The notes under the pieces were generated by a model, which saw only the letters and a program-made list of their open reading frames with translations, was not told the DNA's origin and did not search any database. A stretch of 64,000 nucleotides of DNA from NCBI RefSeq assembly GCF_017255015.1, contig NZ_JAFKCS010000005.1:58849-122848 (forward strand), read 5' to 3'. Each line of letters starts with the position of its first letter. The stretch's first letter is position 1. Source of the stretch: Bowmanella yangjiangensis. Its GTDB lineage: Bacteria; Pseudomonadota; Gammaproteobacteria; Enterobacterales; Alteromonadaceae. This document shows, in pieces, positions 44,518-53,614 of this stretch. The translations under genes and the position numbers were made by a program.

Positions 44518-45978
44518 TTACAGCTTGATGCAGATGTTGCTGGGTTCAGCATAAAAATTCAGGGAATGCTGGCCACCCTCACGACCAATGCCAGACATTT
44601 TTACCCCGCCAAAGGGGGTGCGTAGGTCACGCAGATACCAGGTATTCACCCATATCATGCCGGCTTCCATTTGCCTGGCCACCCTATGACCACGGCTAAT
44701 ATCCTGGGTCCAAATGGCAGCAGCCAGGCCGTACTTACTGTTGTTGGCCAGCGCCACCGCTTGTTCCTCAGTGTCAAAAGAGCTGATGTGAGCGATGGGA
44801 CCAAAGATTTCCTCTTTGACGCAGCGGGCGTCTTCGCTCAGACCGGTAATTAAGGTGGGTTGTACCCAGGCGCCCTGGTCGCGTTCATCACCAAATTCGG
44901 GCACGCTGCCGCCTGTGACAAAAGTGGCACCTTCTTCGGCGGCCAGTTTGTAGTAAGACAGCACCTTATTGCGATGCTCAAAGGAGATCAGTGGCCCCAT
45001 GTCGGTATCGGCGTCCGTGGGCCAACCAATTTTCATGGCCTCGGCCTTTTGTTTTAACGCCGCCACAAAGCGCTCAAAGAGGGAACTGTGCACATATACC
45101 CGCTCGGTACAGAGGCATACCTGACCACCGTTAGTAAAGGCTGACCGTGCAGTACCTTCGACGGCCGCATCAAAGTCAGCGTCGTCAAAGATAATCGCGG
45201 CATTTTTGCCACCCAATTCAAAAGACAGCGGTTTAACGTGCTCTGCGGCGGCGCGCATAATAGCGCTGCCGGTACGTGATTCGCCGGTAAAAGTGATGGC
45301 ATCAATATGTGCATGGCTGGTGAGATATTCTCCCGCTGAATTAGGGCCAAAGCCATGAATCAGGTTGAATACCCCAGGCGGAATACCCGCTTCATGCATC
45401 ACTTCTGCCAATAAGGTTGCGCTGGACGGTGTTTCTTCCGACGGTTTGGCGACGATACAGTTGCCCGCCGCCAGCGCAGGCGCCAGCTTCCAGGTCAGCA
45501 GTAATAGCGGCAAGTTCCAGGGCGCGATAACGGCCACCACTCCCAGAGGTTTAGGCAGACTGTAGTTCAGTGCACCTTTGCCGTCTGGCGTGTCAGTATG
45601 AAAACACTCACTGCCAGCGGTTTTTACCATATCGGCAAATACCCGGAAATTAGCTGCACCGCGGGGAATATCAATGCTGGAAGCCTGCTGCAGGGATTTA
45701 CCGGTATCGCGCATTTCGGCAGCGACAAACTCATCAAACCTGGCCTCAATGCCGTCGGCGACTTTATGTAACAAGGCAGCGCGCTGTTGCACCGACATGC
45801 TGCCCCAAGGGCCGCGTAAAGCTTCTTTGGCAGCCATAACAGCCTGATTTACCTGTTTTTTATCGGCTTCAGCCACTTGGCAAATACGTTGGCCGTTAAC
45901 GGGATTGATATTGTCGAAACGCTTGCTGCTGTCGACAAATTCCCCGGCGATGTAGTGATGCAAAATACTCAATGTCAT
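44518..45978 (-). CDS. nbaE: 2-aminomuconate 6-semialdehyde dehydrogenase
   Basis: A 486-residue aldehyde dehydrogenase. The catalytic cysteine lies in NGGQVCLCTERVY, the general base in SFELGGKNAAI and the end is ISGIGREGGQHSLNFYAEPSNICIKL, which is typical of hydroxymuconic and aminomuconic semialdehyde dehydrogenases. It oxidises 2-aminomuconate semialdehyde with NAD+. It heads the nba operon, followed by hydratase, decarboxylase, deaminase, dioxygenase and ACMSD genes with gaps of 1 to 10 bases. AGGA abuts the ATG closely. Confidence 0.93.
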   Translation of the reverse strand: MTLSILHHYIAGEFVDSSKRFDNINPVNGQRICQVAEADKKQVNQAVMAAKEALRGPWGSMSVQQRAALLHKVADGIEARFDEFVAAEMRDTGKSLQQASSIDIPRGAANFRVFADMVKTAGSECFHTDTPDGKGALNYSLPKPLGVVAVIAPWNLPLLLLTWKLAPALAAGNCIVAKPSEETPSSATLLAEVMHEAGIPPGVFNLIHGFGPNSAGEYLTSHAHIDAITFTGESRTGSAIMRAAAEHVKPLSFELGGKNAAIIFDDADFDAAVEGTARSAFTNGGQVCLCTERVYVHSSLFERFVAALKQKAEAMKIGWPTDADTDMGPLISFEHRNKVLSYYKLAAEEGATFVTGGSVPEFGDERDQGAWVQPTLITGLSEDARCVKEEIFGPIAHISSFDTEEQAVALANNSKYGLAAAIWTQDISRGHRVARQMEAGMIWVNTWYLRDLRTPFGGVKMSGIGREGGQHSLNFYAEPSNICIKL

Positions 45979-46292
45979 TCCTGATTCTCTTATTGCTGCA
46001 CAGGGCAGCGCTGAGGCTTGGATTGACTTTACAGGCCGTTAACATAATACAAAAATAGAATTTACCGACTCAGCTATAAGGTAAAAGTTATATCTTTAGT
46101 CCGCTATGGATTGGGAACGGCGAATAGTGGGTGAATATTTCAGATGCATGATTTGGGTATTTATTATCCAGTAGGAAATGTGGTAAGACATAATAAAAGG
46201 GTTAGCAAATTAGCTTTGCTATAGCCTTTATTTGATAGCAAAAAAGGGCCTGCGGCTCGTCAATAACAACAAATCCGTCCGAGACATTGCAC
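45979..46292. promoter_or_regulatory. nbaE/LysR divergent region with TATAA-N8-TTATA dyad (46075-46092)
   Basis: TATAA (46075-46079) and TTATA (46088-46092) form an inverted repeat of LysR type (T-N11-A) about 100 bases before nbaE and 200 before the LysR start. It is the best operator candidate for control of the nba operon. No ORF is seen in the rest of the AT-rich gap. Confidence 0.5.
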
Positions 46293-47240
46293 ATGACACC
46301 AGAAAAACTGCAACGCGATATGGTCGCCCGCATGAAGCTTAAACACCTGAAGCTACTCGTTACTGTGGGGGAGCAGTGCAATATCTTCAAAGCGGCGCAG
46401 TTGATGAATATGGCGCAGCCAGCGGCAACTAAGATTATCCGTGATATAGAATCCGCTTATGAATTGACCTTATTTGAGCGTTCTTCCCGAGGCGTGGTGC
46501 CCACCTTGTATGGTGAGGTATTGATCAAACATGCCAAACTGGTGCTCTCGCAAATAAAACATGTGAGTGAGGAGCTCACCTCTTTGCAGGGCGGCTTATC
46601 CGGTCATGTCACTGTAGGTACACTGATTACCGCCAGTTTAACTCTGTTACCCAAGGCGCTGGTGAGACTGCGGGCCGAACGGCCGAATATCTCTGTGACT
46701 GTGGTGGAGGGGACTCAGGATGTGCTCTTGCCCAATCTGGTGCAGGGCGACCTGGATCTTGTGGTGGGTAGGATCCCAGAGCATCAGGACTATGACGGCT
46801 TAACCTCTATCGAGCTGTATGAAGAGCCGACCATGATAGTCGCCAGGGCCGGGCATCCACTGAGTAACCGTGGTGTTTTGAGCCTGGAAGATTTGTTGCA
46901 GGAAGATTGGATTTTACCTTCTCCTCAAACTTATCTGCGTCGTGAGCTGGATCAGAATTTCCGTGACCAGGGCCTGCCCTCACCCGCCCCTGTGGTGGAG
47001 TCGGTTTCTGTGTTGACCAATCGTACCTTGCTTAGGGAAACCGATATGATCGCGGCCATGCCCTATCAGATCTTTCACACCTATGAACAGCTTGGGGAGT
47101 TATGCCGCTTGCCAGTACCCGCCTTGGCCCGCAAGGGGCCGGTGGGGATCACGATGCGAACCGAAGGGGGCCTGACGCCTGCCGCAGCCTGTTTAGTGGA
47201 TGACCTCAAATTGGTGGCAGCGGAATTAACTGAGAATTAA
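46293..47240 (+). CDS. LysR-family regulator of the nba operon
   Basis: A 315-residue LysR protein. The winged helix (KHLKLLVTVGEQCNIFKAAQLMNMAQPAATKIIRDIE) is of the GbpR/PcaQ type, followed by an effector domain with GTLITASLTLLPKAL. It diverges from nbaE, and a LysR gene (nbaR) accompanies the described nba cluster, so 3-hydroxyanthranilate or a later intermediate is the likely inducer. The first ATG (46293) has a weak ribosome site; ATG codons 9 and 13 codons later are alternatives. Confidence 0.85.
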   Translation: MTPEKLQRDMVARMKLKHLKLLVTVGEQCNIFKAAQLMNMAQPAATKIIRDIESAYELTLFERSSRGVVPTLYGEVLIKHAKLVLSQIKHVSEELTSLQGGLSGHVTVGTLITASLTLLPKALVRLRAERPNISVTVVEGTQDVLLPNLVQGDLDLVVGRIPEHQDYDGLTSIELYEEPTMIVARAGHPLSNRGVLSLEDLLQEDWILPSPQTYLRRELDQNFRDQGLPSPAPVVESVSVLTNRTLLRETDMIAAMPYQIFHTYEQLGELCRLPVPALARKGPVGITMRTEGGLTPAAACLVDDLKLVAAELTEN

Positions 47241-47375
47241 GTGTTCGAGGGACGTAAGCCCAGAAATTAACTACTGAATCGTTTGTGGCATGGGAAAATT
47301 TTGGCTGACAAATATAGCATGATTTTATATAACTCTGATTGAAGGAACTACACACATAAAATAAAGGAATCAGGG

Positions 47376-49277
47376 ATGAAATATATTTTCTGTTTATGCG
47401 CTTTTCTTTTCTGTAGCCAGATTATGGCCGCAAATTTGGATGTTGACGCTTATGCTAAATTACCTTTAGTCGAGCAGCCTCAGATTTCCCCCGACGGTCA
47501 GATGATTGCAGCCTTATATAACCTGGATGACGGTCCCCAGGTAGTAGTTGCGCCATTTCCCACACTAGAATTTTCCACCTTGGCTAAGCTGAAAAAAAAT
47601 CGTGACAGGTTGGAGTTTATTCGTTGGTCCGGAAATAAGTACCTGATTATTTCCGCCAGCTACCCTGAATATTTTCAAGGCCGCCATTTCAGGGTGCAAA
47701 GACTATATGCCGTTAATGTGAAAGATGGTAGCTCCAAGGAAATCACCAACCGACGTTTCAGCAGCCAGTCCTGGTATCAATATCAAAGTTATATTTTGAC
47801 ATCCTCACTTAAAGATGATGAAGAACATATTTTAGTGTCTACCTATGACTTTACCGACGAAGGTTATTCGGTTTTCAAAGTGAATTTGAAAACAGCAAAA
47901 TTCGAGAAAGCGGTTAACAATGTCAATGATATCGACTTTTGGTATGCCGACCGCAAGGGCAGAGTCAGGGTTGGTATAGCGGTTGAAAAAGAAGAGGACA
48001 ATATTAACCGAACCATCTGGTATAGAGCTGCTGAACAGGATGAATTGCAAAAGCTTCATACCCGCACTTACGGGGTCGGCGAGACCTTTGATCTTATTGG
48101 ATTGAATGAGCAAGGTGATAAGGCCTATGTGCTTTCTGACCGCGAAACTGGCTTTCAATCTTTATGGCTATACGACATTCGCAAAGGAGAATTTGAAGAG
48201 ATGCTGTTTACCCATCCAGAATATGATCTGGATGGAGGACTACTTGACAGTCAAGGCGAATTAATAGGCTCCTACTATTACGATGATTACTATCGCTCTT
48301 ACTACTTTGACCCAGCTGATGGCGAACAGGAGGCTGCAATATCCGCAGTGCTTAAAGGGTTGGAAGTTACCGTTGTTAGCCGCAGTGCTGATAAGAAGAG
48401 GCTGCTGGCGATGGCGGTACGAGATGACAAAGTACCGGCCTACTTCTATTTCGATCTGTCAAAAAATAAAGGTGGGGCTTGGGTATCTCAGTATCCACAG
48501 TTAAGCAGAACGCCTATGCAACCTGTTGAATCCTATGCCTTTGATGCTAGCGACGGCCAAAAAATTACTGGTTATCTCACCATGCCAAAAGGGGTTGAGA
48601 GGCCTGCGCTAATAGTTTACCCGCATGGTGGCCCGCATGCTCGTGATTACCGCTATTTTGATCCTAAGGTGCAGTTACTTGCTGCAAAGGGCTATGCTGT
48701 GCTGCAAGTTAATTTCCGTGGTTCGGAAGGCTTTGGTACGGCGTTTGAAACGGCTGGCTATTATCAGTGGGGAAAACGTATGCAACAGGACGTTTATGAG
48801 GCAATGGACTGGTTGTTGGCGTCAGGTCGAGTTTCCCAGACCAAAGCCTGTATTGTAGGAGCTAGCTACGGAGGTTATGTTGCGCTAACTGCCGCTTACC
48901 AGCATCCAGAGCGTTTTGATTGTGTTGTCAGTGTGTCTGGAATTTCTGATCTGGAAGAGCTGGTTCAGGACGAAGAAAGGCAGGACAGCTTTATTGGCAA
49001 TATCGTTGATCTTACTGACAAAAATGCCATTGACCAGCTAGCCCAAGTTTCGGCGATTAATTATCTCGATAAGATTAAGAGCCCGGTGTTACTCATTCAT
49101 GGCACCAAAGACACAAGGGTAAACTATGGCCAATCTCGGTCTTTTTACAGCAAGGCTAAAAGCCGCTTAGATATTAAATATATCGAGATAAAAGACGGTA
49201 CACACTTTTTTGATGACTACGAAAGCAACCTGACATTTATTCGAGAATTAGATAGTTTTTTAACCAAGCATTTATGA
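47376..49277 (+). CDS. Exported S9-family prolyl-oligopeptidase-like peptidase
   Basis: A 633-residue protein with a signal peptide ending near QIMAAN, an N-terminal propeller-like region opening with VEQPQISPDGQMIAALY, and a C-terminal catalytic domain. The triad is seen in VGASYGGYVAL (Ser), HGTKDTRVNYGQS (Asp) and DGTHFFDDY (His). The family cleaves short peptides or acyl-peptides, here in the periplasm. AAGGAATCAGGG precedes the ATG. Neighbours give no functional clue. Confidence 0.9.
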   Translation: MKYIFCLCAFLFCSQIMAANLDVDAYAKLPLVEQPQISPDGQMIAALYNLDDGPQVVVAPFPTLEFSTLAKLKKNRDRLEFIRWSGNKYLIISASYPEYFQGRHFRVQRLYAVNVKDGSSKEITNRRFSSQSWYQYQSYILTSSLKDDEEHILVSTYDFTDEGYSVFKVNLKTAKFEKAVNNVNDIDFWYADRKGRVRVGIAVEKEEDNINRTIWYRAAEQDELQKLHTRTYGVGETFDLIGLNEQGDKAYVLSDRETGFQSLWLYDIRKGEFEEMLFTHPEYDLDGGLLDSQGELIGSYYYDDYYRSYYFDPADGEQEAAISAVLKGLEVTVVSRSADKKRLLAMAVRDDKVPAYFYFDLSKNKGGAWVSQYPQLSRTPMQPVESYAFDASDGQKITGYLTMPKGVERPALIVYPHGGPHARDYRYFDPKVQLLAAKGYAVLQVNFRGSEGFGTAFETAGYYQWGKRMQQDVYEAMDWLLASGRVSQTKACIVGASYGGYVALTAAYQHPERFDCVVSVSGISDLEELVQDEERQDSFIGNIVDLTDKNAIDQLAQVSAINYLDKIKSPVLLIHGTKDTRVNYGQSRSFYSKAKSRLDIKYIEIKDGTHFFDDYESNLTFIRELDSFLTKHL

Positions 49278-49321
49278 TGGCTTGATTGGCGGTAATTATA
49301 CTTACATCATTATATTTTTGA

Positions 49322-49369
49322 GATCTAAGATCCTCTTTTTTAAGAGGATCTTAGATCGTCTTCCGATCT
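49322..49369. repeat. 16-bp perfect palindrome plus TCTTCCGATCT
   Basis: GATCTAAGATCCTCTT (49322-49337) and its exact complement (49342-49357) surround a TTTT loop. Directly after comes TCTTCCGATCT (49359-49369), identical to the last 11 bases of common Illumina adapters. A natural bidirectional hairpin after the S9 gene is possible, but T-runs lie in the loop instead of after the stem, and the adapter match raises the chance of an assembly artefact. Confidence 0.6.
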
Positions 49370-49674
49370 GGTAATAAAGTCGCGGCGGACGTTATTCTCT
49401 TGTCGCTGTGGATTATTTTCTTAGCTTGTCCTTATTAACCCTCCAAGTACGTCTTATTTCTAAATTACTCAGGTAGAGATAGTCCATTCGAACAGCGATT
49501 GGCCCATATGTATCATTGATTTAGTGAAGCGGAAAAGCAGGTTTATGACTTATCCACTGCAAACTTAAAAAGCTGTGGAAAAAGCTGTGTTTTAAATTTG
49601 GGTGTTGTTTAAAGATGTGCGTTTAATTGCAGGGATCCTGCGGTGATCTTCTGGCAAAGTTGGCTTAAAAGATA

Positions 49675-49700
49675 GGGAGGATCGCTTATTGGATCCTCCC
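49675..49700 (-). terminator. Hairpin after the ZnuD-like receptor gene
   Basis: GGGAGGATC and GATCCTCCC form a 9-bp stem with an 8-base loop, 22 bases past the receptor stop on the minus strand, followed by TATCTTTTAA. Probably an intrinsic terminator. Confidence 0.65.
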
Positions 49701-49721
49701 ATATGGATCGCAGAGTGGAGC

Positions 49722-51941
49722 TTAAAAACGGCCTTTGATGCCGAATCGGATTGCCCGACCTGGTAGCGGCGCGACATCTTTAAGGAAAGAGGAATGCACT
49801 CTGGCTTCTTCGTCGGTCAGGTTATCTCCCTTGATAAACAGCGTTAGATCCGCCAGATCGCTCGGCACATAGTAGTTAACGCTGGCAGATACCAAGGTAT
49901 AGCCTTCTGTCGAGCTTTCAAATTCGGCGTATTTGTCCTGCTTGCTGTAACGGGTAAAACCTGCTTCGGCATGCCATCTGTCGTATTCAAAGTGCAGCGA
50001 TGAGCCTATCCGCAGTGGCGGAATGCGCGGTACATTGCTGCCGTCATCCAATTTGGCACGGGTGTAATCGGTAAATGCATCGATGCGCCAGTTTTCAGCG
50101 AAGTGCCAGTCCATCTCTGCTTCGAATCCATACAGCTTGGCGTCCTGTTGGGCAAATAGGAACACCGGCAGATCCTCGCCATGCGCATGTCCGTCTTCCG
50201 ACTCTCCGCTGTCTTCCTCTTCATCATGAGCGTGCAGATGTCCGTCGCTGATTACCAACCCTGTGTCCTGCTGAAACACGTAATTATCTACCTGGTTGTA
50301 GAACAAGCTAACCGACGCGTGCCACTGACTGGCATGATAACGGTAAGTGAGATCAAGGTTGTTGGAGACCTCCTTGTTCATCTTGCTTTCAGCCTGCTCC
50401 AGCAGATATTCATCCTCGTGTTGGTGAATGGCAAAGCCACCACCAATTTCATAGGTGCCTGTGCCAATATGTGGACCAAAAGCAAAGGTCTCTGAAGCGG
50501 AAGGCGCTCGCTGCGAATAAGCATAGTTAAAGGCCAATGACTGGTGCTCATCTAAGCTCCACACCACGCCTGCGGAGGCACTCAAGCTGTTGTAACGCTG
50601 CTCGTCAAAGTGGATTTCGTGCTCCTCTTCCTCTTCGGCGGCGTCATGGGCTTCGTGATCGTGGGCCAGTGCATCAAAAAAAGCATTGTCCGGCTGATGG
50701 CGAACTTTCTCTACACGCAGCCCCAATTGCCAAAGCAAGTCACCCGTGCGTTTTTCTTCCAGTACGAACATCGCCAGACTTTGGCTATCCGTGGGAGGCG
50801 TAAAGGCTTCTTCACCAATGGCAGAGAACTCAACGTCATTGAAGTGCAGACCTATTACCCCTTCCCAGCCGAACATTGGCTTGTGTTCGGCCCATAGGCG
50901 GGACTCCAGCGTTTGATTCTGGAACGTGGTACCGACTTGTCCCTCTTCAATTTCACTGTGCTGATAATCGGTATAGCCGTTATGCCAGTGCACTGCAGAG
51001 AAAGGACCGGTTAGGTTATTCCAGTCAACAATGGCCTGAAACCTGTCTTGCTCAAGACGGGCGTATACGCCTTCTTCGGTTTCTGTACTGTGTTCGTCTG
51101 TTTCTTCCTCTGCGCCATGCTCTTCATGGGCATGACCGGGAACGCCATAGTCAGACTCAATCCGACCATAAGAAAGGGCCAGACGGAAGTCATCCGTAAT
51201 CCAGCCGCTGCCCAGGGTAAAACCTTGCGCGTCGATAGCTGAGTTTTCCAGGTACCCACTGTTTTCTTCATCATGCTCGTCTTCATCATGAGCTAATTCG
51301 GCTGGGCCAGGGATCTCAAAATTATCGGTTTTACGGCTGAAGGCGTCCAAATGCCAGGCAAAGCTGCCAGCTCCACCGTTTAAATCGGTGGAAACGGTTT
51401 TCTCGTTAGCGACTGTGTCATAAAAACCCATAACCTGCCCGCTCAAGCCATCCTGATTTTGCTGCGGGAGGCGATTATCCACCACATTCACTACACCACC
51501 AATTGCCCCACTGCCATACAACAATGTGGCAGGACCTCTTAATACTTCTATCTGCATGGCCGTAGATACTTCAGTCGCGACGCTATGATCCGGGCCAACA
51601 CGCGACGCATCTGATGCATCCAAGCCATTTTGCACAATCTTAATTCTGGGGCCGTCCAGACCACGAATAATCGGGCTGCTGGAGACTGGGCCGAAGTAGG
51701 AGCTATTTACCCCTGGGGTGTTTTTCAGGGTCTCGCCCAGCGTCGCAGCCTGATTCTGTGCAAGCTCTTCACCATTGAGAATGGATACCGGCGTGGCTGA
51801 TTCCAGAACCGTACGCTTTAATGGTGAAGCACTGATTACCAATGTTTCAATATCATGTTCATCTTTCTGGACGGGTTTGTCATTAGCCCAGCCAAATGCT
51901 GGCAAAAGTGCCAGCACAATAGGGGAGAAGCGTACTTTCAT
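49722..51941 (-). CDS. znuD: Histidine-rich TonB-dependent receptor, ZnuD-like (zinc)
   Basis: A 739-residue receptor with a signal peptide ending near FGWAND, plug motifs RGLDGPRIKIVQNGLDASD and VLRGPATLLYGSGAIGGVVN, and final Phe (GIKGRF). Extracellular loops contain four His/Asp/Glu clusters, for example HDEDEHDEE, HAHEEHGAEE, HDHEAHDAAEEE and HLHAHDEEE. Such loops and the RGLDGPRIKI plug are typical of the zinc receptors ZnuD/ZrtA. A Zur-box half-site matching the consensus lies just upstream, so repression by zinc is likely. The ATG at 51941 begins a clear signal peptide. Copper or other metals cannot be excluded. Confidence 0.9.
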   Translation of the reverse strand: MKVRFSPIVLALLPAFGWANDKPVQKDEHDIETLVISASPLKRTVLESATPVSILNGEELAQNQAATLGETLKNTPGVNSSYFGPVSSSPIIRGLDGPRIKIVQNGLDASDASRVGPDHSVATEVSTAMQIEVLRGPATLLYGSGAIGGVVNVVDNRLPQQNQDGLSGQVMGFYDTVANEKTVSTDLNGGAGSFAWHLDAFSRKTDNFEIPGPAELAHDEDEHDEENSGYLENSAIDAQGFTLGSGWITDDFRLALSYGRIESDYGVPGHAHEEHGAEEETDEHSTETEEGVYARLEQDRFQAIVDWNNLTGPFSAVHWHNGYTDYQHSEIEEGQVGTTFQNQTLESRLWAEHKPMFGWEGVIGLHFNDVEFSAIGEEAFTPPTDSQSLAMFVLEEKRTGDLLWQLGLRVEKVRHQPDNAFFDALAHDHEAHDAAEEEEEHEIHFDEQRYNSLSASAGVVWSLDEHQSLAFNYAYSQRAPSASETFAFGPHIGTGTYEIGGGFAIHQHEDEYLLEQAESKMNKEVSNNLDLTYRYHASQWHASVSLFYNQVDNYVFQQDTGLVISDGHLHAHDEEEDSGESEDGHAHGEDLPVFLFAQQDAKLYGFEAEMDWHFAENWRIDAFTDYTRAKLDDGSNVPRIPPLRIGSSLHFEYDRWHAEAGFTRYSKQDKYAEFESSTEGYTLVSASVNYYVPSDLADLTLFIKGDNLTDEEARVHSSFLKDVAPLPGRAIRFGIKGRF

Positions 51942-51962
51942 GGGGTTACCGCTATAATCGTA

Positions 51963-51985
51963 AATTAGTAATAGTATAACATTTC
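51963..51985 (-). promoter_or_regulatory. Probable Zur box upstream of the ZnuD-like gene
   Basis: On the minus strand the site reads GAAATGTTATA, then C, then TATTACTAATT. The first half is identical to the known gammaproteobacterial Zur half-site GAAATGTTATA; the second half matches at about 6 of 11 positions. It lies 22-44 bases before the start codon, overlapping the likely promoter. Confidence 0.75.
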
Positions 51986-52107
51986 CGTTCATTGGCAGGT
52001 CAAGGTCAGACCGATAGAAAGAGCGGCTTTTGCGACAAACAATCCGTTATTACTTATTAGGCTAATTTCTGCTGTAATAGATATAAGTATTCAGTGGAAG
52101 GACTGTC

Positions 52108-52980
52108 TTGAGGTTACCCTATTCTACACTTGGCCTGGGGAAATGGTTGGATTTGCTGAAACCCCAGGCGCATGCACTTCGGCAGCAATGGTGGCCTTTG
52201 ACTGAACAGTTGGCGGCACAGAAGAAACCTTGCGTATTTGCTATCAGTGGGGCACAGGGGAGTGGTAAATCTACCTTGGCCAGGTATCTGCAAGCCGAGT
52301 TAGGCCAAACATTTGGATTGCAGGTTGCGGTATTGTCATTGGATGACCTTTACTACCCCCGCTCTCACCGGCTCTGGCTAGCCGAAAATGTGCATCCCCT
52401 GCTAGCAACCCGTGGCGTGCCTGGTACCCATGATATCAGTTTAGGGATGGAACTGATTCGCCGTTTCAGGAATGGCCAGGATCTTAGCTTGCCAAGGTTT
52501 GATAAAAGTCAGGACGACCGACGTGTAGAAGGTGAATGGCTGCAGGGTCCCGCAGATATTCTCATTATCGAAGGTTGGTGCCTGGGGGCCACCCCACAAG
52601 AAGAACTGGAACTCACCAAGGCCATTAATGAATTGGAACAGCAGGAAGATAAAGCGGGCACCTGGCGTCAGTATGTGAACCATTGCTTAGCTGGAGATTA
52701 TCAACGCTTGTTTGCCACCTTTGATAAATTAGTCATATTGCAGGCACCAGATTGGCAGAGTGTGCTGACGTGGCGGGCAGAGCAGGAGCAAAAATTGATG
52801 CAACGAGGTGGAAGGGCCATGAATGAGCAACAACTGGCCAGGTTTATGCTGCATTATCAACGATTAACTTGCCATCAACTACAGAGCCCGGCACGCGATG
52901 CTTGGCAGCTTTTCCAACTGGACGCTAATCGACGGGTCACTGCCGTCAAAGGGCAATACACGCATGACTGGCAAATCTGA
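52108..52980 (+). CDS. P-loop kinase, D-glycerate 3-kinase-like
   Basis: A 290-residue P-loop kinase with Walker A GAQGSGKST near residue 55, LSLDDLYYPRSHR, RGVPGTHDISLG and the Walker B-like ILIIEGWCLGA. These fit the GLYK-type glycerate 3-kinase and YggC-like family, which phosphorylates D-glycerate or a related small substrate. The start is TTG: GGAAGGA stands just upstream and no in-frame ATG occurs before the P-loop. The end overlaps the next ORF by 17 bases. Confidence 0.85.
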   Translation: MRLPYSTLGLGKWLDLLKPQAHALRQQWWPLTEQLAAQKKPCVFAISGAQGSGKSTLARYLQAELGQTFGLQVAVLSLDDLYYPRSHRLWLAENVHPLLATRGVPGTHDISLGMELIRRFRNGQDLSLPRFDKSQDDRRVEGEWLQGPADILIIEGWCLGATPQEELELTKAINELEQQEDKAGTWRQYVNHCLAGDYQRLFATFDKLVILQAPDWQSVLTWRAEQEQKLMQRGGRAMNEQQLARFMLHYQRLTCHQLQSPARDAWQLFQLDANRRVTAVKGQYTHDWQI

Positions 52981-53614
52981 AGTGATGGGGCAGGACTTAA
53001 AAACACTCTGCGAAGATCATCCTCAGTTGCTACGCAGCTATCATGAGGTTTGTGGGCTGCTGTTTTCGGTAGCTGCTGCACCGCAGATCCCAGCCCCTCA
53101 ACAATGGATGCCTTGGGTACTGATCAGTGACGAGATGTCTGCAGAGGTCGCTGAAAAGCTCACCCAAAGCTTAATGGATTGCTTCAAAGCGCAGTTGTTA
53201 ATCATGCGGGATGAAGGCAATTTATTACCCAGGGTTTGTGTTTATCATGCTGGATTAACGCTGGAAGATGCCCTGAGCCAGTGGATGAGCGGTTGTTTAT
53301 TGGGTCATCAGCACCTGCAGAAAGTGTGGCAGCAGGCCTGGTCACAGATGCAACTGCAAGCGCCTGATGATGCCCCCCAGGCCGCCAAAGAACTTAGCCA
53401 CTTATTACGTTTGTTTAGCACTTTTGCCAATGTACCTATGGCGCTGGAGCAGGCTGCGGCTGGTGGTAATATACAGCTTGCCGCTCAGTTGGCGGCTATT
53501 GCTGAAACCCTGCCCAGAGCATTGCGACAGTACGTGAGCTTGGCTGGCAAGCTAGCCGCTTACCTTCCTCACCAGTTTGAAACTTTTATATCAGGCCAAG
53601 ATCCAGCGCCTTGA
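52964..53614 (+). CDS. Uncharacterised protein, downstream partner of the glycerate kinase-like gene
   Basis: A protein of about 216 residues without a domain I recognise, rich in Gln, Ala and Leu and probably helical and cytoplasmic (no signal or membrane segment). Either ATG at 52964 (AAGGG upstream) or at 52985 may be used. It overlaps the kinase gene end, suggesting one mRNA, and its last 29 bases overlap the convergent response-regulator gene. Codon use looks like the neighbours, so the ORF is probably real. Confidence 0.65.
   Translation: MTGKSEVMGQDLKTLCEDHPQLLRSYHEVCGLLFSVAAAPQIPAPQQWMPWVLISDEMSAEVAEKLTQSLMDCFKAQLLIMRDEGNLLPRVCVYHAGLTLEDALSQWMSGCLLGHQHLQKVWQQAWSQMQLQAPDDAPQAAKELSHLLRLFSTFANVPMALEQAAAGGNIQLAAQLAAIAETLPRALRQYVSLAGKLAAYLPHQFETFISGQDPAP

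Larger units (their letters stand above)
49278..49721. other. Intergenic region with palindrome, adapter-like 11-mer and hairpin
   Basis: These 444 bases carry no convincing gene. They contain a 16-bp perfect palindrome and adjoining TCTTCCGATCT (listed separately), an AT-rich middle part and a terminator-like hairpin before the receptor stop codon. Short ORFs here lack ribosome sites. Confidence 0.5.
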
